Source of the DNA: Pseudomonadales bacterium | GTDB lineage: Bacteria > Pseudomonadota > Gammaproteobacteria > Pseudomonadales > DC-out160 | Assembly (NCBI GenBank): GCA_019090455.1 | Contig: JAHRWA010000039.1 | Coordinates: 310,001 to 374,000 of the forward strand | Length of the DNA: 64,000 nucleotides | Reading direction: 5' to 3' | Notes under the pieces: generated by a model | Seen by the model: the letters and a program-made list of their open reading frames with translations, nothing else | The model's database searches: none | What the model was told of the DNA's origin: nothing | In this document: piece by piece, positions 49,744 through 59,898 of the stretch | Layout of the letters: each line of letters begins with the position of its first letter | How positions within the stretch are numbered: position 1 is the stretch's first letter | Program-made: the position numbers and the translations under genes

Positions 49744-50964
49744 ATGAGTGCAGACAAAATACTATTAGCAAGACAGCCCATTTACGACACCTCAATGCGT
49801 ATTACAGCGTATGAGTTGCTCTTTCGTCCTGCTGATCAAACGACCATGGGGATATGGGATGGCGATAAAGCCACATCCCAGGTTATTCTGAATGCGTTTA
49901 CCGAGGTCGGTATAGAAACAGTCACCGGATCACTTCCTGCATTTATCAATTTTACCCGTAAGTGGCTACTCAATCCGCCTCTCTTTGATCCCGAACAGGT
50001 GGTCATTGAAGTCTTAGAAGATGTAGAGATAGATGATAAAGTCACACAAGCCATCGTTGATTTGGCGGCGCAAGGTTATAAGATTGCTTTAGATGATTTT
50101 ATTTTTGATGAAAAGTACATTCCCATTTTACGGGTCGCTTCCATCGTCAAGCTAGACGTATTAGCCCATGACCGAGAGACCATTGCGAATTGGGTATCTC
50201 GACTGCGGTTTTTCAAAGTTCAATTGATTGCCGAAAAAGTGGAAACCAGTGAGATGATGGAGTATTGCAGGGGCTTAGGCTTTGAATTATTTCAGGGGTA
50301 TTTCCTATGCCGACCTCAAATCATAAAAGGCGGTACGCTAGCAGCCTCTAAAGTCGTGGTGATGCAACTATTAGCGGAACTGCAAAACCCTCAGACCGAG
50401 TTTAACCACATCGAAAAACTCATTTCACAAGATCCTACCTTAACGTACAAGCTTCTCAAAGTTTTCAACGCTGCCGCCTATGCTCTACCCAAAAAAGTCG
50501 ACAGCATTAAAAGAGCGGTCACGCTGCTGGGACTGAAGAAAATCAAAAGTTGGGCCGCGCTCATCTCCATGTCTCAGATGTCTGAAAAGCCCCATGCACT
50601 CATGCTGACCGCCCTGGTACGTGCGAGAATGTGTGAACAGTTGGCCGAACAGCTCAGAGAAACTGAAATTGACTGCTACTTTACCGTGGGTTTATTTTCT
50701 ACATTGGACGCTTTTTTTGACCGGGAGATGCCAGAAGTATTAAAAGACCTTCCGCTTGCGGACAATATTACGGACGCACTACTTCACCAAAAAGGCCAAC
50801 TCGGTAAAATCCTTCAAACTACAATTGCTCATGAGCGTGCGGATTGGGATCATATAGACTGGGATACATTGGCAACCATCGGTATCACGCCTGAGGATAT
50901 GGAATCAGCCTACATTAATAGTATCAGGTGGTCCGCCTCTATTTGTAATACCATCCTAAATTAG
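49744..50964 (+). CDS. EAL-HDOD (YuxH-type) signalling protein
   Basis: 406 residues. The N-terminal 200 residues are a shortened EAL domain starting LLARQPIYDTSMRITAYELLFRP, in which the signature is ELL and the loop after LDDF is not the canonical GTGYSS. Residues about 205-400 are an HDOD domain (VVMQLLAELQNPQ, LISQDPTLTYKLLKVFNAAAY). Family members (YuxH/CdgJ-like) are usually c-di-GMP binding or inert and affect motility and pili. It is divergent from cheV and 43 bp upstream of tatD. Confidence 0.92.
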   Translation: MSADKILLARQPIYDTSMRITAYELLFRPADQTTMGIWDGDKATSQVILNAFTEVGIETVTGSLPAFINFTRKWLLNPPLFDPEQVVIEVLEDVEIDDKVTQAIVDLAAQGYKIALDDFIFDEKYIPILRVASIVKLDVLAHDRETIANWVSRLRFFKVQLIAEKVETSEMMEYCRGLGFELFQGYFLCRPQIIKGGTLAASKVVVMQLLAELQNPQTEFNHIEKLISQDPTLTYKLLKVFNAAAYALPKKVDSIKRAVTLLGLKKIKSWAALISMSQMSEKPHALMLTALVRARMCEQLAEQLRETEIDCYFTVGLFSTLDAFFDREMPEVLKDLPLADNITDALLHQKGQLGKILQTTIAHERADWDHIDWDTLATIGITPEDMESAYINSIRWSASICNTILN

Positions 50965-51006
50965 GCAAAATCAGCCCCCCTTATACTAGCTAGCGAATCT
51001 CTCTTT

Positions 51007-51807
51007 ATGCCTTTCATCGATATTGGTGCGAACCTATGTAACGAATCTTTTAACAAAGATATTGAAGCCGTTATCAACAGATCAAAAAAAAATGACGTGA
51101 CACATATTGTGGTCACAGGTACCAGTGAAGCTAGCTCTGAAGATGCCCTGAAACTTACCGATCTATATCCTGAGTACTTATCGACGACAGCAGGCATTCA
51201 TCCTCACGACGCTAGCAGTTATCAGGCCTTCAGCTACCACAATTTGCTGGCATTACTGTCCAACGAAAAAGTGAAGGCCGTGGGTGAAACAGGACTTGAT
51301 TTCAATCGAGATTTTTCACCCAGACAAAAGCAAATTGAGGCGTTTGAAAAACACATCGAACTGGCCAACGAAACCAATAAACCGCTATTTATCCATGAGC
51401 GCGATGCCCACCGTAAATTAACCGAAATTATCACTCATCATCGGGATCAATTCAGTGACGGAGTAGTGCACTGCTTCACTGGCGAAAAAGAAGCACTATT
51501 CAAATACCTAGACTTAGATCTCTATATCGGAATCACCGGCTGGATATGTGATGAACGTAGGGGAAAATCCCTGGCTGCCATCGTTAAGAATATTCCGCTC
51601 AATCGATTAATGATCGAAACCGATGCACCTTATCTATTACCTCGCGATCTAGATCCCAGCCAACGAATCAAGCCCAAATCTAGACGCAATGAACCTTCCT
51701 ACTTACCCCATATCGCTGCCAGTATCGCAAACTGCTATGGCTTAGATGTGACAGAAATTGCGGAACACACTACTGCAACAGCAAAACGCTTTTTTGGTTT
51801 AAACTAA
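51007..51807 (+). CDS. tatD: TatD metal-dependent hydrolase/3'-5' exonuclease
   Basis: 266 residues of the TatD amidohydrolase family. It starts FIDIGANLCNESF, which like true E. coli TatD has Asn where paralogues carry the HxH motif. Later metal ligands are kept: AGIHPHD, GETGLDFNR, HERDAH, HCFTG and ETDAPYLLPRDL, plus GWICDERRG. E. coli TatD is a DNase acting on single strands and DNA ends. It follows the EAL-HDOD gene closely. Confidence 0.95.
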   Translation: MPFIDIGANLCNESFNKDIEAVINRSKKNDVTHIVVTGTSEASSEDALKLTDLYPEYLSTTAGIHPHDASSYQAFSYHNLLALLSNEKVKAVGETGLDFNRDFSPRQKQIEAFEKHIELANETNKPLFIHERDAHRKLTEIITHHRDQFSDGVVHCFTGEKEALFKYLDLDLYIGITGWICDERRGKSLAAIVKNIPLNRLMIETDAPYLLPRDLDPSQRIKPKSRRNEPSYLPHIAASIANCYGLDVTEIAEHTTATAKRFFGLN

Positions 51808-51863
51808 GCAAGCTCTGATACAGAGTGCATTGTCATTTTCTTTCGAATACGAAAGGCATTGTT

Positions 51864-51895
51864 CGTATTGATTGATCGTATTGATTGATCGTATT
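51864..51895. repeat. 13-bp tandem duplication after tatD
   Basis: CGTATTGATTGAT occurs at 51864-51876 and 51877-51889, followed by a six-base partial copy. The remainder of 51808-52187 before minC (380 bp) has only a spurious minus-strand frame and no structure I can name. Confidence 0.8.
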
Positions 51896-52187
51896 CAGCG
51901 CCCCTACTAATTACTGATAGCAAGAAGTGCGCACTCATTCTCATTTTCAAATCCACAATTAACAAATGCTGTTTTACGCTACTACATAGATGCATTACAA
52001 TCTCCTCTACAGAATAGTGGTCAATCCTATTTCCAATGTTTCATTGCAAATCATAATGGGGTTAGTACAAAATCGTAAAAATTCTCACAGCTAGATCCAA
52101 GCTTGCACGATCATTCACTGACCTATTTTATAATGACGGTATTTATCAAAAACATTCACCATTCATAACAACTAAAACGACGATTAT

Positions 52188-53060
52188 ATGACCAAAACTG
52201 AAGATACAATCGAAGAGTTGAAGAATAATACGATACCAAACCGAGAAGAGTTTAAGCCGGCCAATGAACAAAATGGCGGAAACCTGCAATCCAAAGCCAG
52301 CCTCAATAACTCACAACCACCATCAGGCCCAACCTTTAACCTAAAAGGAAGCCAGCTGACCCTGATGGTTCTAGAATTACACGAATTTCATTTTGATCGT
52401 TTTAATCAGCAGATGACGCAAGCGACACAGCGTGCGCCGAATTTTTTTCAACAAACCCCTGTTGTTCTTAGCTTGGAAAAATTAAGCAACCCAAATGAAA
52501 ATATCGATTTTATTGATTTGAGCCAACTTTGCCAAGAATACGGTCTTTATCCCGTGGCAATTAAAGGCGGATCTGAAGAACATCAACTGGCAGCTATTGT
52601 CGCAGGCCTACCAAGAATTCCGGCCAGCAAAAATCGCGAGAGTCTTACCCCTCAAAAGCAAGACTCATCTCAAAACAAAGAAACAAAATCCCTCAGCACT
52701 AAAGCACCCGTGGACACGGCAACCCTTAGCGCTATTTCCCAAACCGTCACTAGACCCGTTCGTTCAGGGCAACAAATTTATGCTCAAGGCGGTGATCTCA
52801 TAGTTTTGGCTCCCGTCAGTGCGGGTGCAGAAGTCCTAGCGGATGGAAATATACACGTATACGGTCCCTTGCGTGGTAGAGCTTTGGCGGGAGTAAAGGG
52901 CAATAGCAACGCACGAATTTTTTGCCACAGTTTGGAAGCTGAACTAATATCGATTGCAGGCCATTACAAGGTCAGCGAAGATTTGCGCAGCCAACCCCTG
53001 TGGAAACAACCCATGCAAGCTCGCTTAGATAGCAAGCATCTCATCATCGAAAAGATCTAA
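52188..53060 (+). CDS. minC: Septum site-determining protein MinC
   Basis: Inhibitor of FtsZ assembly away from mid-cell, activated by MinD. The N-domain (about residues 45-150, FNLKGSQLTLMVLELHEFHFD) is joined by a long Ser/Lys/Gln-rich linker to the C-terminal beta-helix (about 190-290: VRSGQQIYAQGGDLIVLAPVSAGAEVLADGNIHVYGPLRGRALAG). The 290 residues are longer than E. coli MinC (231), due to an N-terminal polar tail of about 45 and the linker. First gene of minCDE. Confidence 0.95.
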   Translation: MTKTEDTIEELKNNTIPNREEFKPANEQNGGNLQSKASLNNSQPPSGPTFNLKGSQLTLMVLELHEFHFDRFNQQMTQATQRAPNFFQQTPVVLSLEKLSNPNENIDFIDLSQLCQEYGLYPVAIKGGSEEHQLAAIVAGLPRIPASKNRESLTPQKQDSSQNKETKSLSTKAPVDTATLSAISQTVTRPVRSGQQIYAQGGDLIVLAPVSAGAEVLADGNIHVYGPLRGRALAGVKGNSNARIFCHSLEAELISIAGHYKVSEDLRSQPLWKQPMQARLDSKHLIIEKI

Positions 53061-53078
53061 AATAGGAAGGATAAAACC

Positions 53079-53894
53079 TTGGCTAAGATTATCGTAGTCA
53101 CATCAGGAAAGGGTGGGGTTGGTAAAACCACCACAAGCGCAGCCATCGGTACCGGTTTGGCCCTAAAAGGTAAAAAAACCGCCATCATCGACTTTGATGT
53201 GGGCCTAAGAAACCTAGATTTGGTCATGAATTGCGAACGGCGCGTGGTGTATGATTTCGTAAACGTCATCAATGAAGAAGCGACTCTGAATCAAGCGCTA
53301 ATTAAAGATAAACGTACAGAAGGACTCTTCATCCTACCCGCTTCACAGACCAGAGATAAAGACGCCCTGACTCAAGAAGGCGTACAACGCGTACTAAACG
53401 AGCTGGCAGAAACCTTTGACTACATCGTATGTGATTCACCGGCAGGGATAGAAAAGGGTGCACATATGGCAATGTATTTTGCCGATGTCGCTATCATCGT
53501 GACGAACCCTGAAGTTTCCTCCGTTCGAGACTCAGATCGAATTCTCGGTATACTACAAAGCAAAACTATGCGTGCCGAAACAGGCGGGGAACCTATTGAA
53601 GAGTATTTACTTCTAACTCGTTATAGCCCTGAGCGTGTAGAAAAAGGTGAGATGCTTAGCGTAGAAGACGTGGAAGATATTCTCGCTATTCAGCTACTCG
53701 GGATTATTCCCGAATCCAAGACCGTTCTTAAGGCCTCAAACCAAGGGGTTCCCGTTATTCTTGACGACGAATCCATCGCTGGTCAAGCATACGAAGATGC
53801 AGTGAATCGATTACTGGGGGAAGAGGTTGAGCATCGCTTCCTCACGGTAGCAAAAAAAGGATTTTTAAAGCGAATGTTTGGGGGTAATCAATGA
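53079..53894 (+). CDS. minD: Septum site-determining ATPase MinD
   Basis: ParA/MRP-type membrane ATPase that recruits MinC and oscillates with MinE. The deviant Walker [10 protein letters not shown] is at residues 10-18, followed by [11 protein letters not shown] and DSPAGIE; the C-terminal amphipathic membrane helix is FLKRMFGG. Translation starts at TTG 53079 (residues [13 protein letters not shown]), with an AGGAAGG box 8 bp upstream. It overlaps minE by 4 nt (ATGA). Confidence 0.97.
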   Translation: MAKIIVVTSGKGGVGKTTTSAAIGTGLALKGKKTAIIDFDVGLRNLDLVMNCERRVVYDFVNVINEEATLNQALIKDKRTEGLFILPASQTRDKDALTQEGVQRVLNELAETFDYIVCDSPAGIEKGAHMAMYFADVAIIVTNPEVSSVRDSDRILGILQSKTMRAETGGEPIEEYLLLTRYSPERVEKGEMLSVEDVEDILAIQLLGIIPESKTVLKASNQGVPVILDDESIAGQAYEDAVNRLLGEEVEHRFLTVAKKGFLKRMFGGNQ

Positions 53895-54151
53895 AATTTT
53901 TAGACTACTTTAAATCTAAAAAAGTAGACACGGCCTCAATTGCAAAAGACCGGCTACAAATTATTGTTGCGCACGAGCGCCATAACAGGGATCAGCCAGA
54001 CTACCTGCCCGCATTACAAAAAGAGATATTAGAAGTCATTCGTAAGTATATTCCCATTGCTGAGGAACAAATCTCTGTCAATTTGGACAAGAATCAAGAT
54101 CTTTCCGTACTTGAACTCAATATCACCTTACCAGATGAGGAAGTTGCATAA
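53891..54151 (+). CDS. minE: Cell division topological specificity factor MinE
   Basis: 86-residue partner that stimulates MinD ATPase and sets the Min oscillation. The N-terminal [11 protein letters not shown] is membrane-binding. [13 protein letters not shown] is the MinD-interaction helix/strand, followed by [21 protein letters not shown] overlap with minD couples translation. A strong terminator closes the operon. Confidence 0.97.
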   Translation: MKFLDYFKSKKVDTASIAKDRLQIIVAHERHNRDQPDYLPALQKEILEVIRKYIPIAEEQISVNLDKNQDLSVLELNITLPDEEVA

Positions 54152-54181
54152 GAGCAACTAACGTAAAGATCTCAGTCTCAT

Positions 54182-54213
54182 AAAAAAACCACCGTATTAT
54201 CGGTGGTTTTTTT
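54182..54213. terminator. Bidirectional terminator after minE
   Basis: AAAAAAACCACCG pairs perfectly with CGGTGGTTTTTTT around a 6-nt TATTAT loop, between convergent minE and the DUF5610 gene. Confidence 0.93.
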
Positions 54214-54239
54214 ATGACGGACTCATGTTTCTAGATACA

Positions 54240-55715
54240 TTACGGCATTAAGTGATACTGCTGTCCGATCTCATTGAGAAAATTCCGAATATATGAATTA
54301 AAATCTGTATGTTGATTTTTATCTGCATCGTGATCAGAAATCTCAGCTACCGCTTTGCCCAACAACGTCGAAACCAGCTCTGCCACATGATCAAATGGCG
54401 AATGCGCTTCCAAATCCTGAAAGCTCTCTACAATATCCCTCACAAACGGACCCACTGACTGGAACAAGTCGGGCCGATTATTACCTTCACCTCTGACAGG
54501 TTCAGTCATATGAGCCACTTCTTTATACACTTCCGCCATTGTTTGTGTCTGCATTAAATTCAGAGAAAAACCCGCTAGTTCAGTAGAATCATAATTTAGG
54601 CTTATCGCTTGATTGAAAGCTTGCCCAATATCACCTGCAAAAAAGGAGTCAGCCAATTTGTTTACTTTAGCAAACAATGCATCTAAAGCATCTAACTCAC
54701 CCTCATCTAACTCACCTTCGACAGAATATGAAATATTGGCATAGCTACTAGACTGCTCGCTATAAGCTGCACCAAAACCACCACCTGTTCTCGTCGTACC
54801 AAAACTCGATAGATGGCTCAACCCTCTATCTATATTAAGACGAATAATATCCCCATCCTTAGTCTTCACTTCAAAGTTAAAGGTTTCATCTACAGTAAAA
54901 GATGTGGCACCGGACCGTTCTACTGACATGACTCCATCGGACATCATCGTCGGCTGAAAACGTTCAAACATTGCCGTAATATCAGAAGATTGACTGTGAC
55001 TATAATTAACTTGCCGAGAATCAGAACTAACTTCTTGAGAAACACCTTGTTTATAATCAACTGAGGGGGACGTCGGTGAAACTTCCTGAGACTGAGAAGA
55101 GTCTACTGTTGTCGGCTCTTCCTCAGCTTGACCCTCCAAAATATATCCATATAAATCGTGTACGCCGTGAGCCAACCCTTCTTGGATATCCGCAATACCT
55201 TGGGTAACATCGTCATCAAACATTCCCATACTTTTCAAAGCACCGGTCGCTTCACCAATACCTTTCATCACACCGGCTTCTGCTTGCTCTATTAATTTCT
55301 CCAACTCCTGCTTGTTCTTACCTGCAGCTAGCTCTTCATCAATCCGCCCTTTGATGAATGACATCATATTATTGACCACCTCATCGGCGTCGAACTGGGG
55401 TTCAGAATAAGAAGGAAGGGATTTAGATTCCTGAGTACGATGAAAACTCGCTGACAAATTAACAGAAAGCTCAACATTTAAAACTCGATGAATTCTCTGT
55501 AACTTATGGTGGTGTAGGACATCCTTGTCTCGCCGTGATAATTCTCCATCACCTGCATTTCCATCTACTGCACCTCCACCAATAGCACGTCCATCCTTTG
55601 CATTGGCTTCCCTGGCTTGGGTGTTACGCTCTCCCTGGCTCATGTCCGCTCTAGTGTGAGCAGAGCCCTCGAAACGAAGCATATAATCCGTTGTTTGGGT
55701 TCCTAGAGTTAACAT
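54240..55715 (-). CDS. DUF5610-like protein of unknown function
   Basis: 491 residues without a signal peptide or membrane helix. Residues about 70-200 fit the DUF5610 pattern: LNVELSVNLSASF, then FDADEVVNNMMSFIKGRIDEELAAGKN, LEKLIEQAEAGVMKGIGEATGALKSMGMF and IQEGLAHGVHDLYGY. A Ser/Gln-rich linker follows. The C-terminal half (FTVDETFNFEVKTKDGDIIRLNI, FAKVNKLADSFFAGDIGQAFNQA) resembles a companion domain in the same Pseudomonas-type proteins. GGAGG precedes the ATG. It is a single gene with a shared terminator; role unknown. Confidence 0.75.
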   Translation of the reverse strand: MLTLGTQTTDYMLRFEGSAHTRADMSQGERNTQAREANAKDGRAIGGGAVDGNAGDGELSRRDKDVLHHHKLQRIHRVLNVELSVNLSASFHRTQESKSLPSYSEPQFDADEVVNNMMSFIKGRIDEELAAGKNKQELEKLIEQAEAGVMKGIGEATGALKSMGMFDDDVTQGIADIQEGLAHGVHDLYGYILEGQAEEEPTTVDSSQSQEVSPTSPSVDYKQGVSQEVSSDSRQVNYSHSQSSDITAMFERFQPTMMSDGVMSVERSGATSFTVDETFNFEVKTKDGDIIRLNIDRGLSHLSSFGTTRTGGGFGAAYSEQSSSYANISYSVEGELDEGELDALDALFAKVNKLADSFFAGDIGQAFNQAISLNYDSTELAGFSLNLMQTQTMAEVYKEVAHMTEPVRGEGNNRPDLFQSVGPFVRDIVESFQDLEAHSPFDHVAELVSTLLGKAVAEISDHDADKNQHTDFNSYIRNFLNEIGQQYHLMP

Positions 55716-55844
55716 ATATGGCCTCCACCGAAACTACCTTTTGCCTACAAAAATAGTAACGGCGGCGACGCGAAATGCTTTAATAATTTCTCAAACTAAT
55801 TAAGCGTTTCTAGATTCAACATTGGAATGCTATATGAATTGAGT

Positions 55845-55889
55845 AGTGGCGGTTACAGAAGTGGAGGTTGCAGAGGTGGTCCTTACACT
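55845..55889. repeat. 15-bp imperfect tandem repeat near the rlmKL 3' end
   Basis: AGTGGCGGTTACAGA, AGTGGAGGTTGCAGA and a third degraded copy lie head to tail 30 bp past the rlmKL stop. The rest of 55716-55917 is featureless. Confidence 0.65.
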
Positions 55890-55917
55890 GCAAGTCTGTC
55901 TACATTAAACAGGTGTT

Positions 55918-58179
55918 TTAATAAGTAATTTTCCAACAACGATGAATTTTAGCCGATTTTTTTGCTCCGATCATAAAATCCTTAGAGGTAGTTTTATTCG
56001 TAATTTCAACAACTTGATATGCCAGAAAGGCTTCCTCATCCAATTTGAATCGACGAAAATTAGTGGAAAAATACAGCTCTCCACCTGGCTCTAGACGTTT
56101 GAGTGCAGAGGAAATTAGCGGTACATGATCTGCTTGAATATCAAAGTGTTTTTCCGTCTTCTTAGAATTTGAAAACGTCGGAGGATCAATAAAGATAATA
56201 TCATATTGATGCTGGCATCGATCTAACCACTTTTCACAATCGTCTTGAAATATCTTGTGATTGATATCACTAAAACCATTCAAAGCCAAATTAGACCGTG
56301 CCCAGCGACAGTAGGTCGGAGACATGTCCACACTGTGCGTCACTTTCGCTCCGCCCATCGCCGCATGAATGGTCGCGGTTCCGGTGTACCCATACAAATT
56401 AAGAAAACGCTTACCTTTCGCTATTTGCTGAAAATGATACCGTATCGCCCGGTGATCTAAAAACAAACCCGTATCTAAATAGTCCGTTAGATTAATGAGG
56501 AGTTTAGCCCCCTTTTCTTCCACGACAAAAAAACGACCTTGCTTACTGCGCTGCTGGTATTGTTGTTTGCCTTTCTGCTGACTACGAATTTTAGTGAATA
56601 CCCGTCGTCGGGGCACTTGCATAATTTGAGAAATCGTTTTAGCCGCGAGATCAAATCGCTGCTTAGCCAGAACCGGATCAATCGTATTCGGTGCCTTATA
56701 CTCTTGAATATGCAACCGGCTCTCAAAGAAATCGATAGCCATATTGTATTCCGGCATGTCTGCATCGTAGATGCGAAAACTATGGATATCCTCTTGCTTT
56801 AACCATTTTTTAATTTGTTTATAATTTTTTCCTATGCGATTAGCAAAAGCGATCCCATCAGGGTTTTCACATTTCTCTAATTCCGGCCATTTAAAGTCTG
56901 TTGACTGCTCAGAAGAATCTATTTCAGGTATGCGATAATGGCGAATAAAGCACTTCAATGGGCCATTATAGACTTGCTGATTATCATGGCTTTGCAATCT
57001 CAAGGTATCCAGCAAATCGATCTCAGAGCAAATCAGAGAGACCTGCCATTCGCTGAAGTTCTGACGTAAACGATCACCTAGAAATTGGTAGAGATAACTA
57101 AGAACCTCTTTCTCTCCCAACCGCTCACCGTAAGGTGGATTTGAAATAATTAAATTCTGTGAGCGATTACCAAGGGGCTTTATTCTCAGGTGACTTAAAT
57201 CACTTCGTTCGACATGAATGTGTTTCTCCCAGCCCAATAACTTAATGTTTTCCCTAAGCGTCCCGATGGATGAACGGTCAGCATCAAAGCCCACAATTTT
57301 AGGTAATTGAGAAGCATTAGCCCTCTTACTCGACAGTGCTTTCGCTTCCGCTAGTATCGATTGCCATAACACATCATCATGCTGCTTCCATCCGAGAAAA
57401 CCGAAATAGTCCCGCCTAATGCCAGGCGCAATACCCGAAACTCGAATAAAGGATTCAAATAACAGCGTACCCGATCCACACATAGGATCGACAATTTGAA
57501 GCAACTCCTGATCTTCACTCGTACTTGAACTTGAACCAAGAAGTGAACCATGGCGCTGCACTCCTGCAAATGCAACAAAACTAGCCGCTAGCGTTTCCTT
57601 CATCGGGGCTTCGACATTCACCTGTCGATAACCACGTCGATGCAAGCTATCACCCGACAAGTCCAAAGATAATGTCACGTCATTGCCTTTGATATGCAGG
57701 TGCAGAGGGACATCCGGTTTTATCACTGCAATAGAAGGGCGCTGTCCCGTTTTATCCCTTAACTGATCAACAATGGCATCTTTCGCTTTGTAGGTAGCAA
57801 AGTTGGTATGAGTGATGAAGGCACTTTGCAGCACAGTTTGAATAGAAATAGTCGCTTCTTCGCCAATATGCGTCGACCAATCCTCCGCATATATTTGATC
57901 ATATAGATCCTGTTCATCGGCGGCTTGAAACTGGCACAACGGCATCAAAATTCGATTTGCTAGCTGCGACCAGAGACATAATTTATAGGCAACGCCTATA
58001 TTAGCTAAAAAAATAACGACTCCCGCATTAGGACTGCTAGCGCTATTATCCCCTTGCGTATCATTAGTTATAGGACGCCCACCTAAGCCCTTGATTTCAT
58101 CCATAACATAGTTTTCGGCCCCCGTTAAACAGGTAACGATAAACTCTCTTTCACCTAAATTTCGGTCTACGATATCCAA
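55918..58179 (-). CDS. rlmL: Bifunctional 23S rRNA methyltransferase RlmKL
   Basis: 753 residues combining two methyltransferases. The N-terminal part (THUMP domain about 60-165, then VDPMCGSGTLLFES and NPPYGERLG) makes m2G2445. The C-terminal part (GYTGTATIHAAMGGAKVTHSVDMS, FIDPPTFSNSKK) makes m7G2069. The total length matches E. coli RlmKL (702) with insertions. It starts at TTG 58179, directly after an in-frame stop, with an AGGG box 7 bp upstream. Divergent from rmf as in Pseudomonas. Confidence 0.94.
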   Translation of the reverse strand: MDIVDRNLGEREFIVTCLTGAENYVMDEIKGLGGRPITNDTQGDNSASSPNAGVVIFLANIGVAYKLCLWSQLANRILMPLCQFQAADEQDLYDQIYAEDWSTHIGEEATISIQTVLQSAFITHTNFATYKAKDAIVDQLRDKTGQRPSIAVIKPDVPLHLHIKGNDVTLSLDLSGDSLHRRGYRQVNVEAPMKETLAASFVAFAGVQRHGSLLGSSSSTSEDQELLQIVDPMCGSGTLLFESFIRVSGIAPGIRRDYFGFLGWKQHDDVLWQSILAEAKALSSKRANASQLPKIVGFDADRSSIGTLRENIKLLGWEKHIHVERSDLSHLRIKPLGNRSQNLIISNPPYGERLGEKEVLSYLYQFLGDRLRQNFSEWQVSLICSEIDLLDTLRLQSHDNQQVYNGPLKCFIRHYRIPEIDSSEQSTDFKWPELEKCENPDGIAFANRIGKNYKQIKKWLKQEDIHSFRIYDADMPEYNMAIDFFESRLHIQEYKAPNTIDPVLAKQRFDLAAKTISQIMQVPRRRVFTKIRSQQKGKQQYQQRSKQGRFFVVEEKGAKLLINLTDYLDTGLFLDHRAIRYHFQQIAKGKRFLNLYGYTGTATIHAAMGGAKVTHSVDMSPTYCRWARSNLALNGFSDINHKIFQDDCEKWLDRCQHQYDIIFIDPPTFSNSKKTEKHFDIQADHVPLISSALKRLEPGGELYFSTNFRRFKLDEEAFLAYQVVEITNKTTSKDFMIGAKKSAKIHRCWKITY

Positions 58180-58537
58180 TTAAAAACCCTTTTTTGCTAG
58201 AAAATAATGCCATTATGGTCTACCGAAAAATCCAATAGAGCCAATATTTTTTTGTTAAATATCAACAACTTAAAAACAGTTTTGGTTTATTCCAAAACCC
58301 ACTAAAAACAACATATCTATATGACTATAAAGTTGTCGACATAACGCCAGATATCCGATATTAATAAGGTGTTTTACGAGTTTTCTCGCCCGCCATCCAA
58401 CATAGCTAAACGCTCTAGTGGTGCAACGATTAGACCATAGGAGCCAAAGAGAGCTGCGTCAATTCGCGACAGGATACGGTGCATGCAAGAGGAACTCGAG
58501 GGTAAGTCGCCAATATAACAATCGAGGTCGATACCAT
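58180..58537. other. Divergent intergenic region, rlmKL / rmf
   Basis: 358 bp with no gene. rmf genes usually have strongly growth-phase-controlled promoters, and the plus-strand half here should hold that promoter and a leader. I cannot assign -10/-35 elements by eye with confidence. Confidence 0.5.
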
Positions 58538-58741
58538 ATGAAGAGAGTAAAACGAGATAAATCCAACCGCGCGTATTCTCGTGGTTACCAAGCTGGTTTG
58601 CAAGTTCGTTCAAGAGATATGTGCCCTTACACCGACACCACAACTCGTCAATTTTGGTTATCGGGTTGGCGAGACGGCAGAGCTGATCATTGGGCTGGTT
58701 TTACAGGCGTACCGGGGATACACCGCACCGTTAATTACTAA
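58538..58741 (+). CDS. rmf: Ribosome modulation factor
   Basis: 67-residue protein that dimerises 70S ribosomes into inactive 100S particles in stationary phase. It shows the family pattern KRVKRDKSNRAYSRGYQAG, MCPY and QFWLSGWRDGRADHW. I use ATG 58538, preceded by GAGG, rather than an upstream in-frame ATG that would add 40 unrelated residues. It is slightly longer than E. coli RMF (55) at the C-terminus. It is followed by a bidirectional terminator shared with pyrD. Confidence 0.95.
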   Translation: MKRVKRDKSNRAYSRGYQAGLQVRSRDMCPYTDTTTRQFWLSGWRDGRADHWAGFTGVPGIHRTVNY

Positions 58742-58843
58742 CATCAGAGGTTATAGCAATAACGCTATGCCACGAAGATATTAATTCAATTCAGAATTAA
58801 TAATAACAATTAAACACAAACAAAAAATCAGAAACTACAACCC

Positions 58844-58873
58844 AAAAAGGTCTTCCTTCAAGAAGACCTTTTT
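58844..58873. terminator. Bidirectional terminator between rmf and pyrD
   Basis: AAAAAGGTCTTC pairs perfectly with GAAGACCTTTTT around a 6-nt loop, with a T-tract on the plus strand and an A-tract before it. Confidence 0.92.
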
Positions 58874-58881
58874 TTATGCGC

Positions 58882-59898
58882 TTACTTCCAGACAGCTACA
58901 ATGTCTTTTATTAATGGAGGGCCTTCATAAATAAACCCAGTATATATCTGAACGAGAGAAGCACCCCGCTCCTTCTTTTGCATTGCGTCATTACCGGAAT
59001 GAATACCACCAAGACCGATCACTGGAATCGCTCCAGCCAATTCATCACATAATACCGACAAAGCCCAGGTCGACTTTTCAAAAACTGGCCGCCCACTTAA
59101 TCCACCCTCTTCATTTTTAAATTGAGAAGATTCGGCACCCACTCTTTCAGAGGTGGTATTGGTCGCAATAGCGCCATCAATTTCCATGCTCTTGAAGATT
59201 GTCGCCACATCAACGATCTCCTCTTCCAACAAATCAGGTGCAATTTTTACGACCAAAGGTACATAACGCCCGTGTTCTTTTGCTAGCTTCAATTGCTCCT
59301 CTTTTAAAGGGTCCAGTAGTGATTTAAGTGAATCACCTAACTGTAAATGCCTTAAACCAGGCGTATTAGGCGAAGAGATATTTATCACCACATAACTTGC
59401 CAATTGATACACCTTGCGCAAACAAACCAGATAATCGTCCAACGCGTTCTCTAAGGGTGTGTCTTTATTCTTCCCTATATTGATACCCAACACACCCTTA
59501 TATTGAGAGCGCTGCACCCGCTTCACCAGATGATCCACCCCTTTGTTATTAAACCCCATGCGATTGATGATTGCCTGCTGCTCAATCAGACGAAATAGCC
59601 TTGGTTTAGGGTTCCCCGGCTGTGGCAGTGGAGTCACTGTACCGATCTCAATACAGCCAAACCCAAGAGCCGCTAATCCATCAATATGATCCCCGTTTTT
59701 ATCCAAGCCAGCGGCCAGCCCTACCGGATTAGGGAATTGAATACCCATCACCTCAACAGGCTTATTCATAGGCTTCTCACCGCCTACAAGAGCAGACAGG
59801 CCCATTTTATGCGCTGTATCAATACTGCGAAGCGATAATTCATGAGACGTCTCCGTGGGCATTTTAAACAAGACGTCGCGCGCAATTTTAAAAAACAT
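58882..59898 (-). CDS. pyrD: Dihydroorotate dehydrogenase (quinone), class 2
   Basis: Membrane-associated FMN enzyme feeding electrons from dihydroorotate to quinone in pyrimidine synthesis. The ATG at 59898 ([14 protein letters not shown]) aligns with the E. coli start and gives 338 residues. Motifs: [72 protein letters not shown], and the phosphate-binding GGIHSG. The N-terminal helical tail typical of class 2 is present. DUF2835 and gdhB follow upstream on the same strand. Confidence 0.96.
   Translation of the reverse strand: MFFKIARDVLFKMPTETSHELSLRSIDTAHKMGLSALVGGEKPMNKPVEVMGIQFPNPVGLAAGLDKNGDHIDGLAALGFGCIEIGTVTPLPQPGNPKPRLFRLIEQQAIINRMGFNNKGVDHLVKRVQRSQYKGVLGINIGKNKDTPLENALDDYLVCLRKVYQLASYVVINISSPNTPGLRHLQLGDSLKSLLDPLKEEQLKLAKEHGRYVPLVVKIAPDLLEEEIVDVATIFKSMEIDGAIATNTTSERVGAESSQFKNEEGGLSGRPVFEKSTWALSVLCDELAGAIPVIGLGGIHSGNDAMQKKERGASLVQIYTGFIYEGPPLIKDIVAVWK

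Noticed and set aside
51804..51995. 63-codon minus-strand frame after tatD
   Set aside because: It overlaps the tatD stop and a tandem repeat, and shows no family resemblance.
58374..58643. 89-codon minus-strand frame
   Set aside because: It is antisense to rmf, whose identity is firm.
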